A stretch of DNA of 64,000 bases from UBA11872 sp965198285 (GTDB lineage Bacteria > Chloroflexota > UBA11872). Made by a program: the position numbers and the translations under genes. Positions 1-8,405 of this stretch are shown here, one piece after another; the first letter of the stretch is position 1; every line of letters starts with the position of its first letter. Where the stretch lies: the NCBI GenBank assembly GCA_965198285.1, contig OZ240251.1:1240001-1304000 (forward strand), in the 5' to 3' direction. Under the pieces are notes generated by a model. That model had not been told where the DNA came from and searched no databases. It saw nothing but the letters and a program-made list of their open reading frames with translations.

Positions 1-430
1 CGAACGTTCCGTCTCCGACCGCGGTATTTACCCGGCGGTTGACCCGCTGACCAGCACCTCAAAGATCCTCGATCCGCGCGTTGTCGGTGAGCGGCACTAC
101 AACGTTACCCGTGGCGTTCAGCAGGTGCTGCAACGCTACAAGGACCTGCAGGACATCATCGCGATCCTGGGTATCGAAGAGCTGTCGGAAGAAGACCGGC
201 TCACCGTGTCTCGGGCGCGCAAGATTGAGCGCTTCCTCTCCCAGCCCATGAACGTGGCCGAGGTCTTCACCGGGACGCCCGGAGAAATCGTCCCACTGGA
301 AGAAACTGTCACTGGGTTCGAATCGATCCTGAATGGCGAGCAGGACGAGCTGCCCGAGCAGGCGTTCCTGATGGTCGGCAATATCGAGCAGGCCGCCGCC
401 AAGGCTAAAGCGCTTGAAGTGTCTGCCTGA
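1..430 (+). CDS. atpD: ATP synthase F1 subunit beta, C-terminal part
   Basis: C-terminal 142 residues of the catalytic beta subunit of F1-ATPase; the gene enters from outside the window in frame 2. Visible are the segment around YPAVDPLTSTS, which follows the nucleotide-binding domain, and the C-terminal helical domain with the lever motif IEELSEED (variant of DELSEED), followed by RARKIERFLSQP and VAEVFTG. The Walker A and B motifs lie upstream, outside the window. atpC follows after about 50 bases, the usual beta-epsilon order of the atp operon. The identification is secure; only the 5' end is missing. Confidence 0.97.
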   Translation, partial: ERSVSDRGIYPAVDPLTSTSKILDPRVVGERHYNVTRGVQQVLQRYKDLQDIIAILGIEELSEEDRLTVSRARKIERFLSQPMNVAEVFTGTPGEIVPLEETVTGFESILNGEQDELPEQAFLMVGNIEQAAAKAKALEVSA

Positions 431-484
431 GCCGTCCACGCGGGCTCTCAAACACCCTCTGATAGACTCGATCTGGAGGTCGTG

Positions 485-907
485 ATGGCTGATTTGACCC
501 TCACGGTCGTATCCCCCGAGCGCGAAGTCCTGCGGGAAGAAGGCGTGACGCTGGTGCTGGCGCCGTCGGTTGATGGCCAGCTTGGCATCCTTCCGCGCCA
601 TGCTCCGCTCATCACCCAGTTGGCCCCCGGCACGCTGGAGCTTCGGCGCGGCGCCGAGACCCAGCACTTCTCGATCACTGGCGGGTTCCTGGAAGTCATG
701 AACGACACCGTGACCGTGCTGGCCGACGCGACCGAGAACGCGGCGGAGATCAATCGGGAGCGCGCCGAGGCCGCTCGTCAGACTGCATTGCGCGATCTGG
801 ACGAGGCTCGACGGACGCATGACGACATGCTGACCACACAGGCGCGGCTGGCGCTTGTGCGCGCGCTGGCCCGCCTCCGAACCGTCGAGCGGGCCCAGCG
901 AGGCTAG
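485..907 (+). CDS. atpC: ATP synthase F1 subunit epsilon
   Basis: Central-stalk epsilon subunit (140 residues), which couples and inhibits rotary catalysis. An N-terminal beta-sandwich (about residues 1-85, with the family segment LGILPRHAPLIT) is followed by a C-terminal helical hairpin rich in Arg/Glu/Ala. Both a GTG (482) and an ATG (485) are possible starts. The GGAGG at 475-479 lies two bases from the GTG but five from the ATG, so the ATG is chosen. It lies directly after atpD, and murA follows with only a few bases between, which suggests co-transcription. Confidence 0.95.
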   Translation: MADLTLTVVSPEREVLREEGVTLVLAPSVDGQLGILPRHAPLITQLAPGTLELRRGAETQHFSITGGFLEVMNDTVTVLADATENAAEINRERAEAARQTALRDLDEARRTHDDMLTTQARLALVRALARLRTVERAQRG

Positions 908-914
908 GACCGCC

Positions 915-2249
915 GTGGATCCCGAAGCCGGACGGGGCGCCCACGACGAGCAACGAATCCGCGCGACGATCGTAGGCGGCCGCCCGCTGCGCGGCCGCTA
1001 CCGGACGCCCGGCGCCAAGAACGTCGTCCTACCCATGATGGCGGCCTGCCTGCTGACGGACGAAACCTGCGTCATCCAGAATGTTCCCATCATTTCGGAC
1101 GTCCTGGTCATGGCGGATCTGCTGCGCCAGCTCGGCGCCGAGGTCGTGCTGGACGCAGACGCGCGCACCGTAACGGTCACCGCCGCCGATGTGCGGTCAA
1201 GTTCGCCGAATCCCGACCTCGTCCAGCGCATGCGCGCCTCGTTTCAGGTGACCGGGCCGCTGCTTGCGCGCTTCGGACGCTTCGACTGCGCGGCGCCCGG
1301 CGGCTGTCAGCTCGGCGCCCGGCCCGTGAGCGTGGACATCGCCGGGTTTCAAGGCATGGGCGCCACCTTGGCGCTGGCCGAAGGCGTGTTCCACGCCGAG
1401 GCCGACGCGCTCTACGGCCGCCGCATCTACCTGGACTATCCCAGCCACACCGGCACACAGAACCTACTGATGGCGGCAACCCTGGCCAACGGCTACACCA
1501 CGATCGTGCACGCCTCGCGCGAGCCGGAGGTCGTGGCGCTGGTGCAATTCCTGCGCGGCATGGGCGCCGAGATTCATGGCGAGGGCACCAGCTTGATCGG
1601 TGTGCAGGGGCGCAGTCACTTGTTCGGCACCGTGGCGAGGGCTATTCCCGACCGCATGGTGGGCGGAACCATGGCCGTCGCCGCCGCACTGACCGGCGGC
1701 GACGTTGAATTGCTAAACGTGCGCCCCGACCATCTCGAACCCGTAACCGTGCAGCTCAGGGAGATGGGCGTTGATGTCGTCGAGACAAACCGTTCCGTGC
1801 GCGTGATCGCGCCTGAGACGCTTGGCGCCACCGACGTGCAGGTCATGCCGTTTCCGGGATTCCCCACCGACGTGCAGGCGCCCATGGGCGTGCTGATGAC
1901 GCAGGCCTACGGCGTGAGCACCATTGTCGAGCGGGTCTTCGACAGCAGCATGGGCTACATGGACAGCCTGGCGGCCATGGGTGCGGACGTCACCGTGCAG
2001 GGCACGCGGGCCGTCGTGCGCGGCCCGCGCCGTCTGCGCGGCCGAAACATTGACCTGGAACACAGCATCCGCGGCATGACGGCCCTCGCCCTGGCCGGTC
2101 TGGTTGCCGAAGGTGAGACCGTGCTCGATGGGTTCGAGTTCGTGCGGCGGGGCTACGAAGACCTTGCCGGCGATCTGCGGGAGCTCGGCGCCTCCATCAC
2201 CACTGAACCGCAGGGCTCGCCGGTGCGTCGCGCGGCCGCGGCGGTTTAA
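915..2249 (+). CDS. murA: UDP-N-acetylglucosamine 1-carboxyvinyltransferase
   Basis: First committed enzyme of peptidoglycan synthesis: transfers enolpyruvate from PEP to UDP-GlcNAc in the cytoplasm. 444 residues from the GTG just after the atpC stop; an in-frame start inside atpC (855) exists but would add non-homologous sequence. The substrate-binding Lys-Asn pair is in TPGAKNVVLP (about residue 35), and the PEP-reactive cysteine is in the loop CAAPGGCQLGARP (second Cys, about residue 131), the position inactivated by fosfomycin. The C-terminal segment IRGMTALALAGLVAEG is typical of the family. Shares its stop/start junction with mreB. Confidence 0.95.
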   Translation: MDPEAGRGAHDEQRIRATIVGGRPLRGRYRTPGAKNVVLPMMAACLLTDETCVIQNVPIISDVLVMADLLRQLGAEVVLDADARTVTVTAADVRSSSPNPDLVQRMRASFQVTGPLLARFGRFDCAAPGGCQLGARPVSVDIAGFQGMGATLALAEGVFHAEADALYGRRIYLDYPSHTGTQNLLMAATLANGYTTIVHASREPEVVALVQFLRGMGAEIHGEGTSLIGVQGRSHLFGTVARAIPDRMVGGTMAVAAALTGGDVELLNVRPDHLEPVTVQLREMGVDVVETNRSVRVIAPETLGATDVQVMPFPGFPTDVQAPMGVLMTQAYGVSTIVERVFDSSMGYMDSLAAMGADVTVQGTRAVVRGPRRLRGRNIDLEHSIRGMTALALAGLVAEGETVLDGFEFVRRGYEDLAGDLRELGASITTEPQGSPVRRAAAAV

Positions 2250-3272
2250 GTGCCCTTCGGCTTCAACGCACCGCGGTTGGGCATTGACCTCGGAACCGTC
2301 AACGTCGTTGTCAACCGCATCGGCCAGGGCATCACCATCAATGAGCCCTCCGTGGTCGCCGTCAGCATGGATCGCCGTATCCAGGCCATTGGGCACGCCG
2401 CGCACGCCATGGTCGGCCGCACCCCCGGCAGCCTGCGAATCATTCGCCCCATGCAGGACGGCGTGATCGCGGACTACCTGGTAACCGAGGCGATGCTGCG
2501 CTACTTCATCGACCGGTCGTGCGGCCGCTTTCGCCTTGTTCGACCTGAAATCATGGTCGCCGTGCCATCCGGGATTACGACGGTCGAGCGGCGAGCGGTG
2601 CTGGATGCCGGCCTGGCGGCGGGCGCGCGTCGGGTGCATCTCATCCCCGAATCGCTGGCGGCGGCCATCGGCGCCCAGGTGCCGGTCTCCGAGCCGTCGG
2701 GAAGCATGATCGTGAATGTCGGCGGCGGTACCACGGAGATTTCCGTGATTTCGCTGAATGACGTCGTTGCCGATTGCTCTACGTCGCTGCGGGTGGGCGG
2801 CAACCGAATTGATGACGCGATCGCCGCCTACATCAGGCGCAAATACAACCTGATGGTCGGTGACCAAACCGCGGAACAGATCAAGATCGGGATCGGTAGC
2901 GCCATCGTGCTCAACCCCGCCGAGACCCTGGAGGTTCGTGGACGTGATCACGTGCAGGGTCTGCCGCGCACGGTGACCGTCACGTCGGACGAGGTGACCG
3001 AGGCTATCTTCGAGCCGCTGGGCCAGGTCGTGCGCGGTGTGCGGATGGTGCTGGGGAGCACGCCGCCCGAACTGTCGGCGGATATCATCGACAAAGGCAT
3101 TGTCATGAGCGGCGGCACTGCGTTGCTGCGAAACCTCGATCAGTTGCTCTCGCAGGAAATCGGCATCGCGGTACATGTGGCCGATCAGCCCCTCATGTGC
3201 GTGGCGCTGGGCTGCGGCATCGCCACTGAGCACACGGAAGTCCTGCAGAAAGCGCTGACGTCGAGCCCGTAA
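2250..3272 (+). CDS. mreB: Rod shape-determining protein MreB
   Basis: Bacterial actin homologue of 340 residues that forms membrane-associated filaments guiding cell-wall synthesis. Actin-fold signatures are visible: phosphate-1 loop GIDLGTVNVVV near the N terminus, the segment VAVPSGITTVERRAV, phosphate-2 loop VNVGGGTTEISVIS (about residue 155) and the adenosine motif GIVMSGGTALL (about residue 285). The GTG start abuts the murA stop with no spacer, implying translational coupling, a sensible pairing of precursor synthesis and wall morphogenesis. No mreC or mreD follows. Slightly shorter at the N terminus than some homologues but complete. Confidence 0.93.
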   Translation: MPFGFNAPRLGIDLGTVNVVVNRIGQGITINEPSVVAVSMDRRIQAIGHAAHAMVGRTPGSLRIIRPMQDGVIADYLVTEAMLRYFIDRSCGRFRLVRPEIMVAVPSGITTVERRAVLDAGLAAGARRVHLIPESLAAAIGAQVPVSEPSGSMIVNVGGGTTEISVISLNDVVADCSTSLRVGGNRIDDAIAAYIRRKYNLMVGDQTAEQIKIGIGSAIVLNPAETLEVRGRDHVQGLPRTVTVTSDEVTEAIFEPLGQVVRGVRMVLGSTPPELSADIIDKGIVMSGGTALLRNLDQLLSQEIGIAVHVADQPLMCVALGCGIATEHTEVLQKALTSSP

Positions 3273-3295
3273 CGCACGATCACCTGGTGGTACCC

Positions 3296-4267
3296 ATGAA
3301 CAGAGTGCTGCAAACGTTCCCAATACCCGAGGCGGTGGAGCAGAAGCTCCGCGCCCACAGTGAGGTTCGACAGGCGTTCTTCGTCGAAGGCGACGAACTC
3401 GTCCAGGCGGCGCGCGGCTGTCGGGGCGTGGTTGCGGGAACGGAGTTGTGGCCGCGAACTGCCCTCGCGGCGGTTCGCGGCGACCTGCAGGCGATATCCC
3501 GCGTTGGCACCGGTGTGGATAGCGTGGACGTGGCGGCGGCCACCGAATTTGGGATTGCCGTGCTGAACGCGCCGGGGGAAAACGCCCAAACCATCGCCGA
3601 ACTCAGCGTGGGGCTCATGTGGTGCCTGGCGCGCCGCATGGTCCTGGCGGACCAGGCGATACGCACCACCGGCTTCAAGCTGCGAACCGAACTGGACGGA
3701 TTCGAGATGACCGGCAAGACCGTCGGGATCATTGGCTTCGGCGAGATCGGACGACGCGTTGCCGCGATCTGCCGGCACGGCTTTGCCATGCGCGTACTCA
3801 TCACGACGGCTCATCCCGATCCCGCACGGCTCATTGCGGCAGGCATCGAGGCGCAGTTCGTCGAATTGGACGAGCTGCTGACCGAATCCGACTTTGTGGC
3901 GCTGCACGCGGCGGTCACTCCACAGACCGAACGCATGATTGGCGCGCCGCAGCTCCAGGCCATGAAACCCGACGCCTATCTGGTCAACACGGCGCGGGGG
4001 CAACTGGTGGACGAGGATGCGCTGGTTGCCGCGCTTAAGTCAGGTGAAATTGGCGGCTATGGCGCCGATGTGTACGAGGTCGAACCGCCGCCGCCCGATC
4101 ATCCGCTGTTCGCCCTGCCGAACACGGTGCTCGGCCCGCACTTTGGTAGTGGGACCTTCGAGGCGATGACCCGCATGGGCGGGCGGGCCGTTGACAATCT
4201 GATCGAGTTCCTGGCCGGGGGCCGACCCGTGCGGACCGTCAACCCCGAGGTCTACTCCAGCGACTAG
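3296..4267 (+). CDS. D-2-hydroxyacid dehydrogenase family protein (phosphoglycerate-dehydrogenase-like)
   Basis: NAD-dependent oxidoreductase of the D-isomer-specific 2-hydroxyacid dehydrogenase family, 323 residues, without the C-terminal ACT/regulatory domain of full-length SerA. Rossmann motif GIIGFGEIGRR at about residue 140; catalytic Arg in NTARGQLVDEDAL, Glu in ADVYEVEP and His in LGPHFGSGT make the expected Arg-Glu-His set. The ATG at 3296 is preferred over the GTG at 3287 because the weak GGTGG (3286-3290) is then correctly spaced. Last gene before a strong hairpin. Substrate cannot be told from sequence: phosphoglycerate, glyoxylate or another 2-keto acid are all possible. Confidence 0.85.
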   Translation: MNRVLQTFPIPEAVEQKLRAHSEVRQAFFVEGDELVQAARGCRGVVAGTELWPRTALAAVRGDLQAISRVGTGVDSVDVAAATEFGIAVLNAPGENAQTIAELSVGLMWCLARRMVLADQAIRTTGFKLRTELDGFEMTGKTVGIIGFGEIGRRVAAICRHGFAMRVLITTAHPDPARLIAAGIEAQFVELDELLTESDFVALHAAVTPQTERMIGAPQLQAMKPDAYLVNTARGQLVDEDALVAALKSGEIGGYGADVYEVEPPPPDHPLFALPNTVLGPHFGSGTFEAMTRMGGRAVDNLIEFLAGGRPVRTVNPEVYSSD

Positions 4268-4271
4268 ACGC

Positions 4272-4305
4272 GCGAAACCCGCGCCAAACCTGGCGCGGGT
4301 TTCGC
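4272..4305 (+). terminator. Strong hairpin, likely transcription terminator
   Basis: Perfect 14-bp inverted repeat (arms 4272-4285 and 4292-4305) with a 6-base loop, starting four bases after the dehydrogenase stop codon. There is no T-run after the stem, so it is not a textbook intrinsic terminator, but GC-rich stems without U-tracts are common terminators or mRNA 3' ends in high-GC bacteria. It ends the atp-mur-mre string just before genes on the other strand. Confidence 0.7.
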
Positions 4306-4636
4306 AGCGATTCACGTAGATATCGCCCGGCCGTCACGGTTCGGATTCCCCGGCCTGCGCCTGCTGACGCTTGGCATTCGTCTAACCGGCGCGCTGGCTG
4401 TTCGTGGGTTTCCTGACTCCGCGAGGCCTGCTGCCCCGTCGGCTTGTTAGACCGCGGGGCGTGACCTGTCGACTTGCCATCGCCCTATGAGCACCCGAAT
4501 GTTCAGTCGGCGGGCTCCGTCCTGCCGGCGCCGACGGTACGCAAGCGCGACCACGCGCATGGTGAAACCTCCCGCCACCGAACTTCAAGCAGCGCTGCTT
4601 GAAGTTAATAGACCATATATGATTTATCGGGCGCGG
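4306..4636. other. Intergenic region between converging genes, with a perfect palindrome
   Basis: No coding potential recognised. A perfect 26-bp palindrome (4581-4606, half-site AACTTCAAGCAGC) with no spacer lies 31 bases beyond the stop codon of the minus-strand GntR gene. As RNA it would fold into an 11-bp stem with a tetraloop, so it is probably the 3'-end hairpin of that transcript. A regulator-binding site is the alternative. The rest of the interval shows nothing. Confidence 0.5.
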
Positions 4637-5371
4637 TCAATGTGCCGTAAGCCGTTCGCCCTGTGATTCCAGCGCCGCGCTGCGGGCTATCCCGGCGCGC
4701 CGCAGGTGATCGCGAACCAAGGCCTCCACGCCCGCCGTATCACCTTTGATGACTGCCGCAACGATCGCCCGGTGCTCACGCTGCGACGCGCGTCCCCGCG
4801 CTCGGGCCGGGTAGGCCGTGCGCACCCGCTCCTTCGTGGCCCACAGCTGTTCCACCAGGATCAGCAGGTGAGCCGACGGGCAGCGCGCATAGAGCGCGCG
4901 GTGCAGTTCCTGGTCCAGGCCGGACAGCGCCTCGACGTCGTCCGAGGCAAGGGCGGCGTCCAGGTGATCCAGGGTCGCCCGCAGGTGCTGCCGGTCGTTG
5001 TCGGTCATGTGCGGCGTGGCCAGCGCGGCCGCCGCGCCATCGACAATGGCGCCGGCCAGATACACGTCCCGCACCTGCACGGGGTCCAGGCCGGCCACCG
5101 TGGCGCCCACGTGCGGCTCGTTGTCGATCAACCCCTCGGCCTCGAGCTGGAATAACGCTTCGCGCACCGGCACGTCGCTGACCCCAAGCTCGGAACTGAT
5201 GCGGTTGATCACCAGGCGGTCGCCGGGCCGCAGGCGCCCGGACTGGATGGCTTCGCGCAGCGCGCCGTACACCAGTTCGCGCTTGGTGCGGTAGGCCCCC
5301 AGGGGCTGCAACGTCCCGGGCGCTGGCCGTGTCCGCCGGGAGCGCGGCGCGGTGTCCGGCTCCGGCGTCAC
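4637..5371 (-). CDS. GntR-family transcriptional regulator (FadR/FCD type)
   Basis: 244-residue DNA-binding regulator. After an Arg/Pro-rich leader of about 25 residues, a winged helix-turn-helix spans roughly residues 28-95 (YGALREAIQSGRLRPGDRL, then SELGVSDVPVREAL and LEAEGLI, the GntR recognition-helix signature). An all-helical FCD effector domain follows (about 100-225), with the Asp/His positions in LDQELHRALY and EHRAIVAA that bind metal in this subgroup. Starts ten bases after the folE stop, so it is probably in the same transcript. Its effector and targets cannot be read from the sequence. Confidence 0.88.
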   Translation of the reverse strand: MTPEPDTAPRSRRTRPAPGTLQPLGAYRTKRELVYGALREAIQSGRLRPGDRLVINRISSELGVSDVPVREALFQLEAEGLIDNEPHVGATVAGLDPVQVRDVYLAGAIVDGAAAALATPHMTDNDRQHLRATLDHLDAALASDDVEALSGLDQELHRALYARCPSAHLLILVEQLWATKERVRTAYPARARGRASQREHRAIVAAVIKGDTAGVEALVRDHLRRAGIARSAALESQGERLTAH

Positions 5372-5381
5372 GGCGGTGGAC

Positions 5382-6032
5382 TTACGTGCGCCGCACCGCG
5401 TCGAAGAACTCGGCGCGGGTGGCGGGGTTGTTTCGGAACGCGCCGCGTGTGACTGACGTGACCATCTGGCTGCCAGGTTTCTTGACGCCGCGCATGGTCA
5501 TGCAGGTGTGCTCGGCCTCAATCGTCACCGCAACACCCACCGGATCCAGCACCTGCTCAATGCGGTCGGCGACCTCGCAGGTCAGGCGCTCCTGCACCTG
5601 CGGGCGGCGCGCCAGGTGCTCCACCACGCGCGCCAGTTTGCTGAGTCCGACGATGCGCTCGTTCGGGATATAGCCCACGGCCGCCCGCCCAAAGAACGGC
5701 AGCAGGTGGTGCTCGCAAATCGAGTAGAAGGGGATGTCGCGCACCACGATCATCTCGTCGTGCGCGTGCTCGAAGGTGGTCTCCAGATACTCGTCCGGTT
5801 CGCCGGACAGCCCGGCAAACAGCTCCTCGTACATGCGCGCCACGCGCGCCGGCGTCTTCACCAGGCCGTCGCGGTCGGGGTCCTCACCGATGGCGATCAG
5901 GATCTCCCGGATAGCCGCGGCGATGCGCTCACGGTCCGTGGGCGGCGTTCCGTTGGGCGAAACCTGCAAGCCATCGGTCGTGTGCGCGACGGATGCCGTT
6001 ACCGATCCGTCGTGCATGGGCGTTGAACTCAT
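5382..6032 (-). CDS. folE: GTP cyclohydrolase I
   Basis: Converts GTP to 7,8-dihydroneopterin triphosphate, the first step of folate/pterin synthesis. 216 residues with a variable N terminus of about 35 residues before the catalytic domain. Zinc ligands are in SICEHHLLPFFG (Cys and His) and EAEHTCMTMRGV (Cys). Other family blocks are GLSKLARVVEH and a C-terminal FFDAVR. folB, which acts later in the same pathway, lies 3.5 kb away in this window. Sits between rpiB (34 bases upstream) and a GntR regulator (10 bases downstream). Confidence 0.96.
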   Translation of the reverse strand: MSSTPMHDGSVTASVAHTTDGLQVSPNGTPPTDRERIAAAIREILIAIGEDPDRDGLVKTPARVARMYEELFAGLSGEPDEYLETTFEHAHDEMIVVRDIPFYSICEHHLLPFFGRAAVGYIPNERIVGLSKLARVVEHLARRPQVQERLTCEVADRIEQVLDPVGVAVTIEAEHTCMTMRGVKKPGSQMVTSVTRGAFRNNPATRAEFFDAVRRT

Positions 6033-6066
6033 GCCTGAATCTCGTTTCTTCGCAGGGTTGGGTGGG

Positions 6067-6510
6067 TCAGCCCGCCGCGGCCGTGGGTTCCAGCCGGTCG
6101 ACGCAGGCTTTGTCGTCGGGGTCTTCGCCCAGCGCCGTGTCGAACCAGGCCGTCAGAATCTCATCGGCCAGCGCCGGCGTTGTGAGCCGCAGGCTCAGGG
6201 CCAGTACGTTTGCGCGGTTCCACAGTCGGGCGCCGCGCGCGGTCTCCGCATCCGCGCAAAGCGCCGCGCGAATGCCGGCGACTTTGTTCGCCGCCATGCT
6301 GACGCCCGTGCCCGTCCAGCACAACACGATGCCTTCGTCGGCCGCGCCGTCCGCTACGGTCTGGCCGACGCTGCGTCCGGCTTCGGGCCACTGCTGGTCC
6401 AGCCCGGCCAGCGGACCCAACGGTGACAGCGCATGCCCGCGCTCGCGCAGGCGCGCCATGATGTGATCGGTCAGGTCCGTCCGTTCGTCGCTGGCGATGG
6501 CAATGCGCAT
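6067..6510 (-). CDS. rpiB: RpiB/LacA/LacB-family sugar-phosphate isomerase
   Basis: 147 residues, the usual size of type B ribose-5-phosphate isomerases, which interconvert ribose-5-P and ribulose-5-P. The catalytic-cysteine loop reads CWTGTGVSMAANK (family consensus CGTGIGMSIAANK), followed by VAGIRAALC and NRANVLALSLR. The N-terminal phosphate-binding part (MRIAIASDERT) is diverged: the His usual in SDHAG is missing. A related isomerase acting on another pentose or hexose phosphate is therefore possible. First gene of the string with folE and the GntR regulator. Confidence 0.85.
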   Translation of the reverse strand: MRIAIASDERTDLTDHIMARLRERGHALSPLGPLAGLDQQWPEAGRSVGQTVADGAADEGIVLCWTGTGVSMAANKVAGIRAALCADAETARGARLWNRANVLALSLRLTTPALADEILTAWFDTALGEDPDDKACVDRLEPTAAAG

Positions 6511-6825
6511 GGGTGGCGTAGCAGAACTCCGGTCAGCCGAGTATACGAACGGTGACCTGCCGAATCGTAAGCGTCCCTACCGGGACAAACGCCGGTCAGC
6601 GCAAAGCCGGGCATCCACGCCGACCGCAGAATCGATGCCCACGGTCGGCGCAGCGACGCCGGTTAATCGGTCGGGTACCCTGTCGATTGTTGCCAAGAAT
6701 GTCGAACGTCGGCTTTGCCCGGCCGACGGCCAACCCGTGCCTATCGCTGCCAAAGCCCGCGAGTTGCGCTGGCTCCTCACCCACGCAGTCAGGTCCGTGC
6801 TGGTGAATGGTGACAGAATGCCGGT
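6511..6825. other. Divergent intergenic region
   Basis: 315 bases between the divergently transcribed rpiB and kinase genes. It must hold promoters for both directions, but I see no convincing -35/-10 pair, inverted repeat or small reading frame with a ribosome-binding site. Confidence 0.4.
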
Positions 6826-7587
6826 ATGAGCGAATTGAACGGTTCCGAAATTTCGAAGGACCTGCCGGGCCGCCTGTTCATCGTCGAGGGCATCGACGGG
6901 TCCGGCAAGAGCACCCAGCTCGATCTGCTCCACAAGTGGCTCGTCAGCCAGGGCTACCTGGTGATCTTCACCGAGTGGAACTCCTCGCGAATCGTCCGCC
7001 GAACCACCAGCCGCGGAAAGCGCCGCCGCATCCTGACCCCGCTGACCTTCAGCCTCATTCATGCGGCCGACTTCTCCAGCCGTGTCCACGAACAGATCAT
7101 TCCGGCGCTACAGGCCGGTGCGATCGTGCTCGCCGATCGCTACGTCTATACCGCCTACGCTCGTGACGCGGCCCGCGGCGTAAGCCCGGCCTGGCTGCGG
7201 CGGCTGTATTCGTTTGCGCCCGATCCCACGCTGGCCTTCTACTTCGATGTGCCGCTGGATGAGGCGATCCGCCGGATCGAGCTTGGTCGGGACGAACTCA
7301 AGTACTACGAAGCCGGGCTGGACCTGGGTTTGAGCCAGAATCCGGCCAAGTCATTCCGACTCTTCCAGGGCATCATCCGCGGCGAATACGGCCGGCTGGT
7401 CGATGAGTTCGGCCTTGCCCGCATCGACGCCACCGACACCCTCGTGAACCAGCAGGAACAGATGCGGGAACTGGTGCGGCCGTATCTGGAAGGCGCGATG
7501 CGCGCTGAAGTGTCTGGTCTGCAGGAGGCGCTGGCGGATACGGGCCTCAGCGGACGGTACCTGGCCGACATGTGGCGGTCGCTATGA
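6826..7587 (+). CDS. Thymidylate-kinase-fold P-loop kinase, first of a tandem pair
   Basis: 253-residue nucleotide kinase of the thymidylate kinase superfamily. P-loop VEGIDGSGKST at about residue 20; the DRY motif VLADRYVYTAYARDA at about residue 100; a LID-like helical C-terminal half. It is longer than ordinary Tmk (about 210 residues) and lacks the REPGGT segment that binds dTMP, having TEWNSS at that position. It may therefore phosphorylate another nucleotide or act on a different acceptor. The next gene is a paralogue overlapping its stop codon. A function as the organism's dTMP kinase is possible but not shown. Confidence 0.75.
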   Translation: MSELNGSEISKDLPGRLFIVEGIDGSGKSTQLDLLHKWLVSQGYLVIFTEWNSSRIVRRTTSRGKRRRILTPLTFSLIHAADFSSRVHEQIIPALQAGAIVLADRYVYTAYARDAARGVSPAWLRRLYSFAPDPTLAFYFDVPLDEAIRRIELGRDELKYYEAGLDLGLSQNPAKSFRLFQGIIRGEYGRLVDEFGLARIDATDTLVNQQEQMRELVRPYLEGAMRAEVSGLQEALADTGLSGRYLADMWRSL

Positions 7588-8315
7588 GCCAGCCGGTCCG
7601 TCGCCCGCTGCGGTTCTATGGCGAGCCGCCGCCCGGCATCGATCCGAGTCCACTGCCCGGACGCCTGATCGTGGTTGAGGGGCCCGACGGATCGGGACGC
7701 TCAACCCAGATTCGTTTGATGAAAGAGTGGCTGGAAGACCACGGATTTGGCGTCGTGGACACCGGCCTGACCCGCTCCGAACTGGCCGGCCCCGGCATTC
7801 GGCGGGCCAAGTCAGGTCACGACCTGGACCCGACGACCCTCAACCTGTTCTATGCCACCGACTTCTTCGACCGCGTTGAACGGCTGATCATCCCGTCACT
7901 GCGGGCCGGCATGGTGGTGCTGGCCGACCGCTACATCTTCTCGATGATCGCGCGCGCCGCCACCCGCGGCATCGATCCTGCCTGGTTGGCCGACGTCTAC
8001 AGCTTTGCGCCGGTGCCGGACGCCGTAGTCTATCTGGACGTGGATATCGAGCACCTGTTGCCACGCATTCTGATCAACGGGGGATTCGACTTCTGGGAAT
8101 CGGGTCTTGACGTTATGCGGGGTCAGGATGTGTTCGATAGTTTCCTGCGCTACCAGGCGCAGATCAGCGCCCACTTTCGCGAGCTCGCGCGGCAGCACAA
8201 CTTCACGGTGATCGACGCGCGCGGGCCGATCAAGCATACGTTCGGCGCCATCCTCGTTGAGGTTCAGCGAGTGATGGACGACATGCGCTTGACCTCCAAG
8301 CCCGCGACAACTTAG
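7584..8315 (+). CDS. Thymidylate-kinase-fold protein, second of a tandem pair, with altered P-loop
   Basis: 243 residues; the ATG overlaps the upstream stop as ATGA, so translation is coupled. Same architecture as its neighbour (VLADRYIFSMIARAATRG; SFAPVPDAVVYLDVD), but the P-loop reads GPDGSGRSTQ: the invariant Walker A lysine is replaced by arginine. The REPGGT block is again absent (TGLTRSEL instead). The pair may form a hetero-oligomer in which this subunit is catalytically weak or regulatory. That is inference; the replacement itself is plain in the sequence. A GTG at 7572 is an alternative start. Confidence 0.72.
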   Translation: MSQPVRRPLRFYGEPPPGIDPSPLPGRLIVVEGPDGSGRSTQIRLMKEWLEDHGFGVVDTGLTRSELAGPGIRRAKSGHDLDPTTLNLFYATDFFDRVERLIIPSLRAGMVVLADRYIFSMIARAATRGIDPAWLADVYSFAPVPDAVVYLDVDIEHLLPRILINGGFDFWESGLDVMRGQDVFDSFLRYQAQISAHFRELARQHNFTVIDARGPIKHTFGAILVEVQRVMDDMRLTSKPATT

Positions 8316-8405
8316 CCGGGCAAAGGCCCGACCAGTTAGCTTGGCCGACTTGCCACGCGCCTCGTTGGCCGACGATCGTCGGTTGCCTGGAGTCTGGCGC
8401 TGCGA

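Noticed and set aside
1713..3323. A 536-codon minus-strand frame over murA and mreB
   Set aside because: It is the complement of two well-supported conserved genes and shows no family motif.
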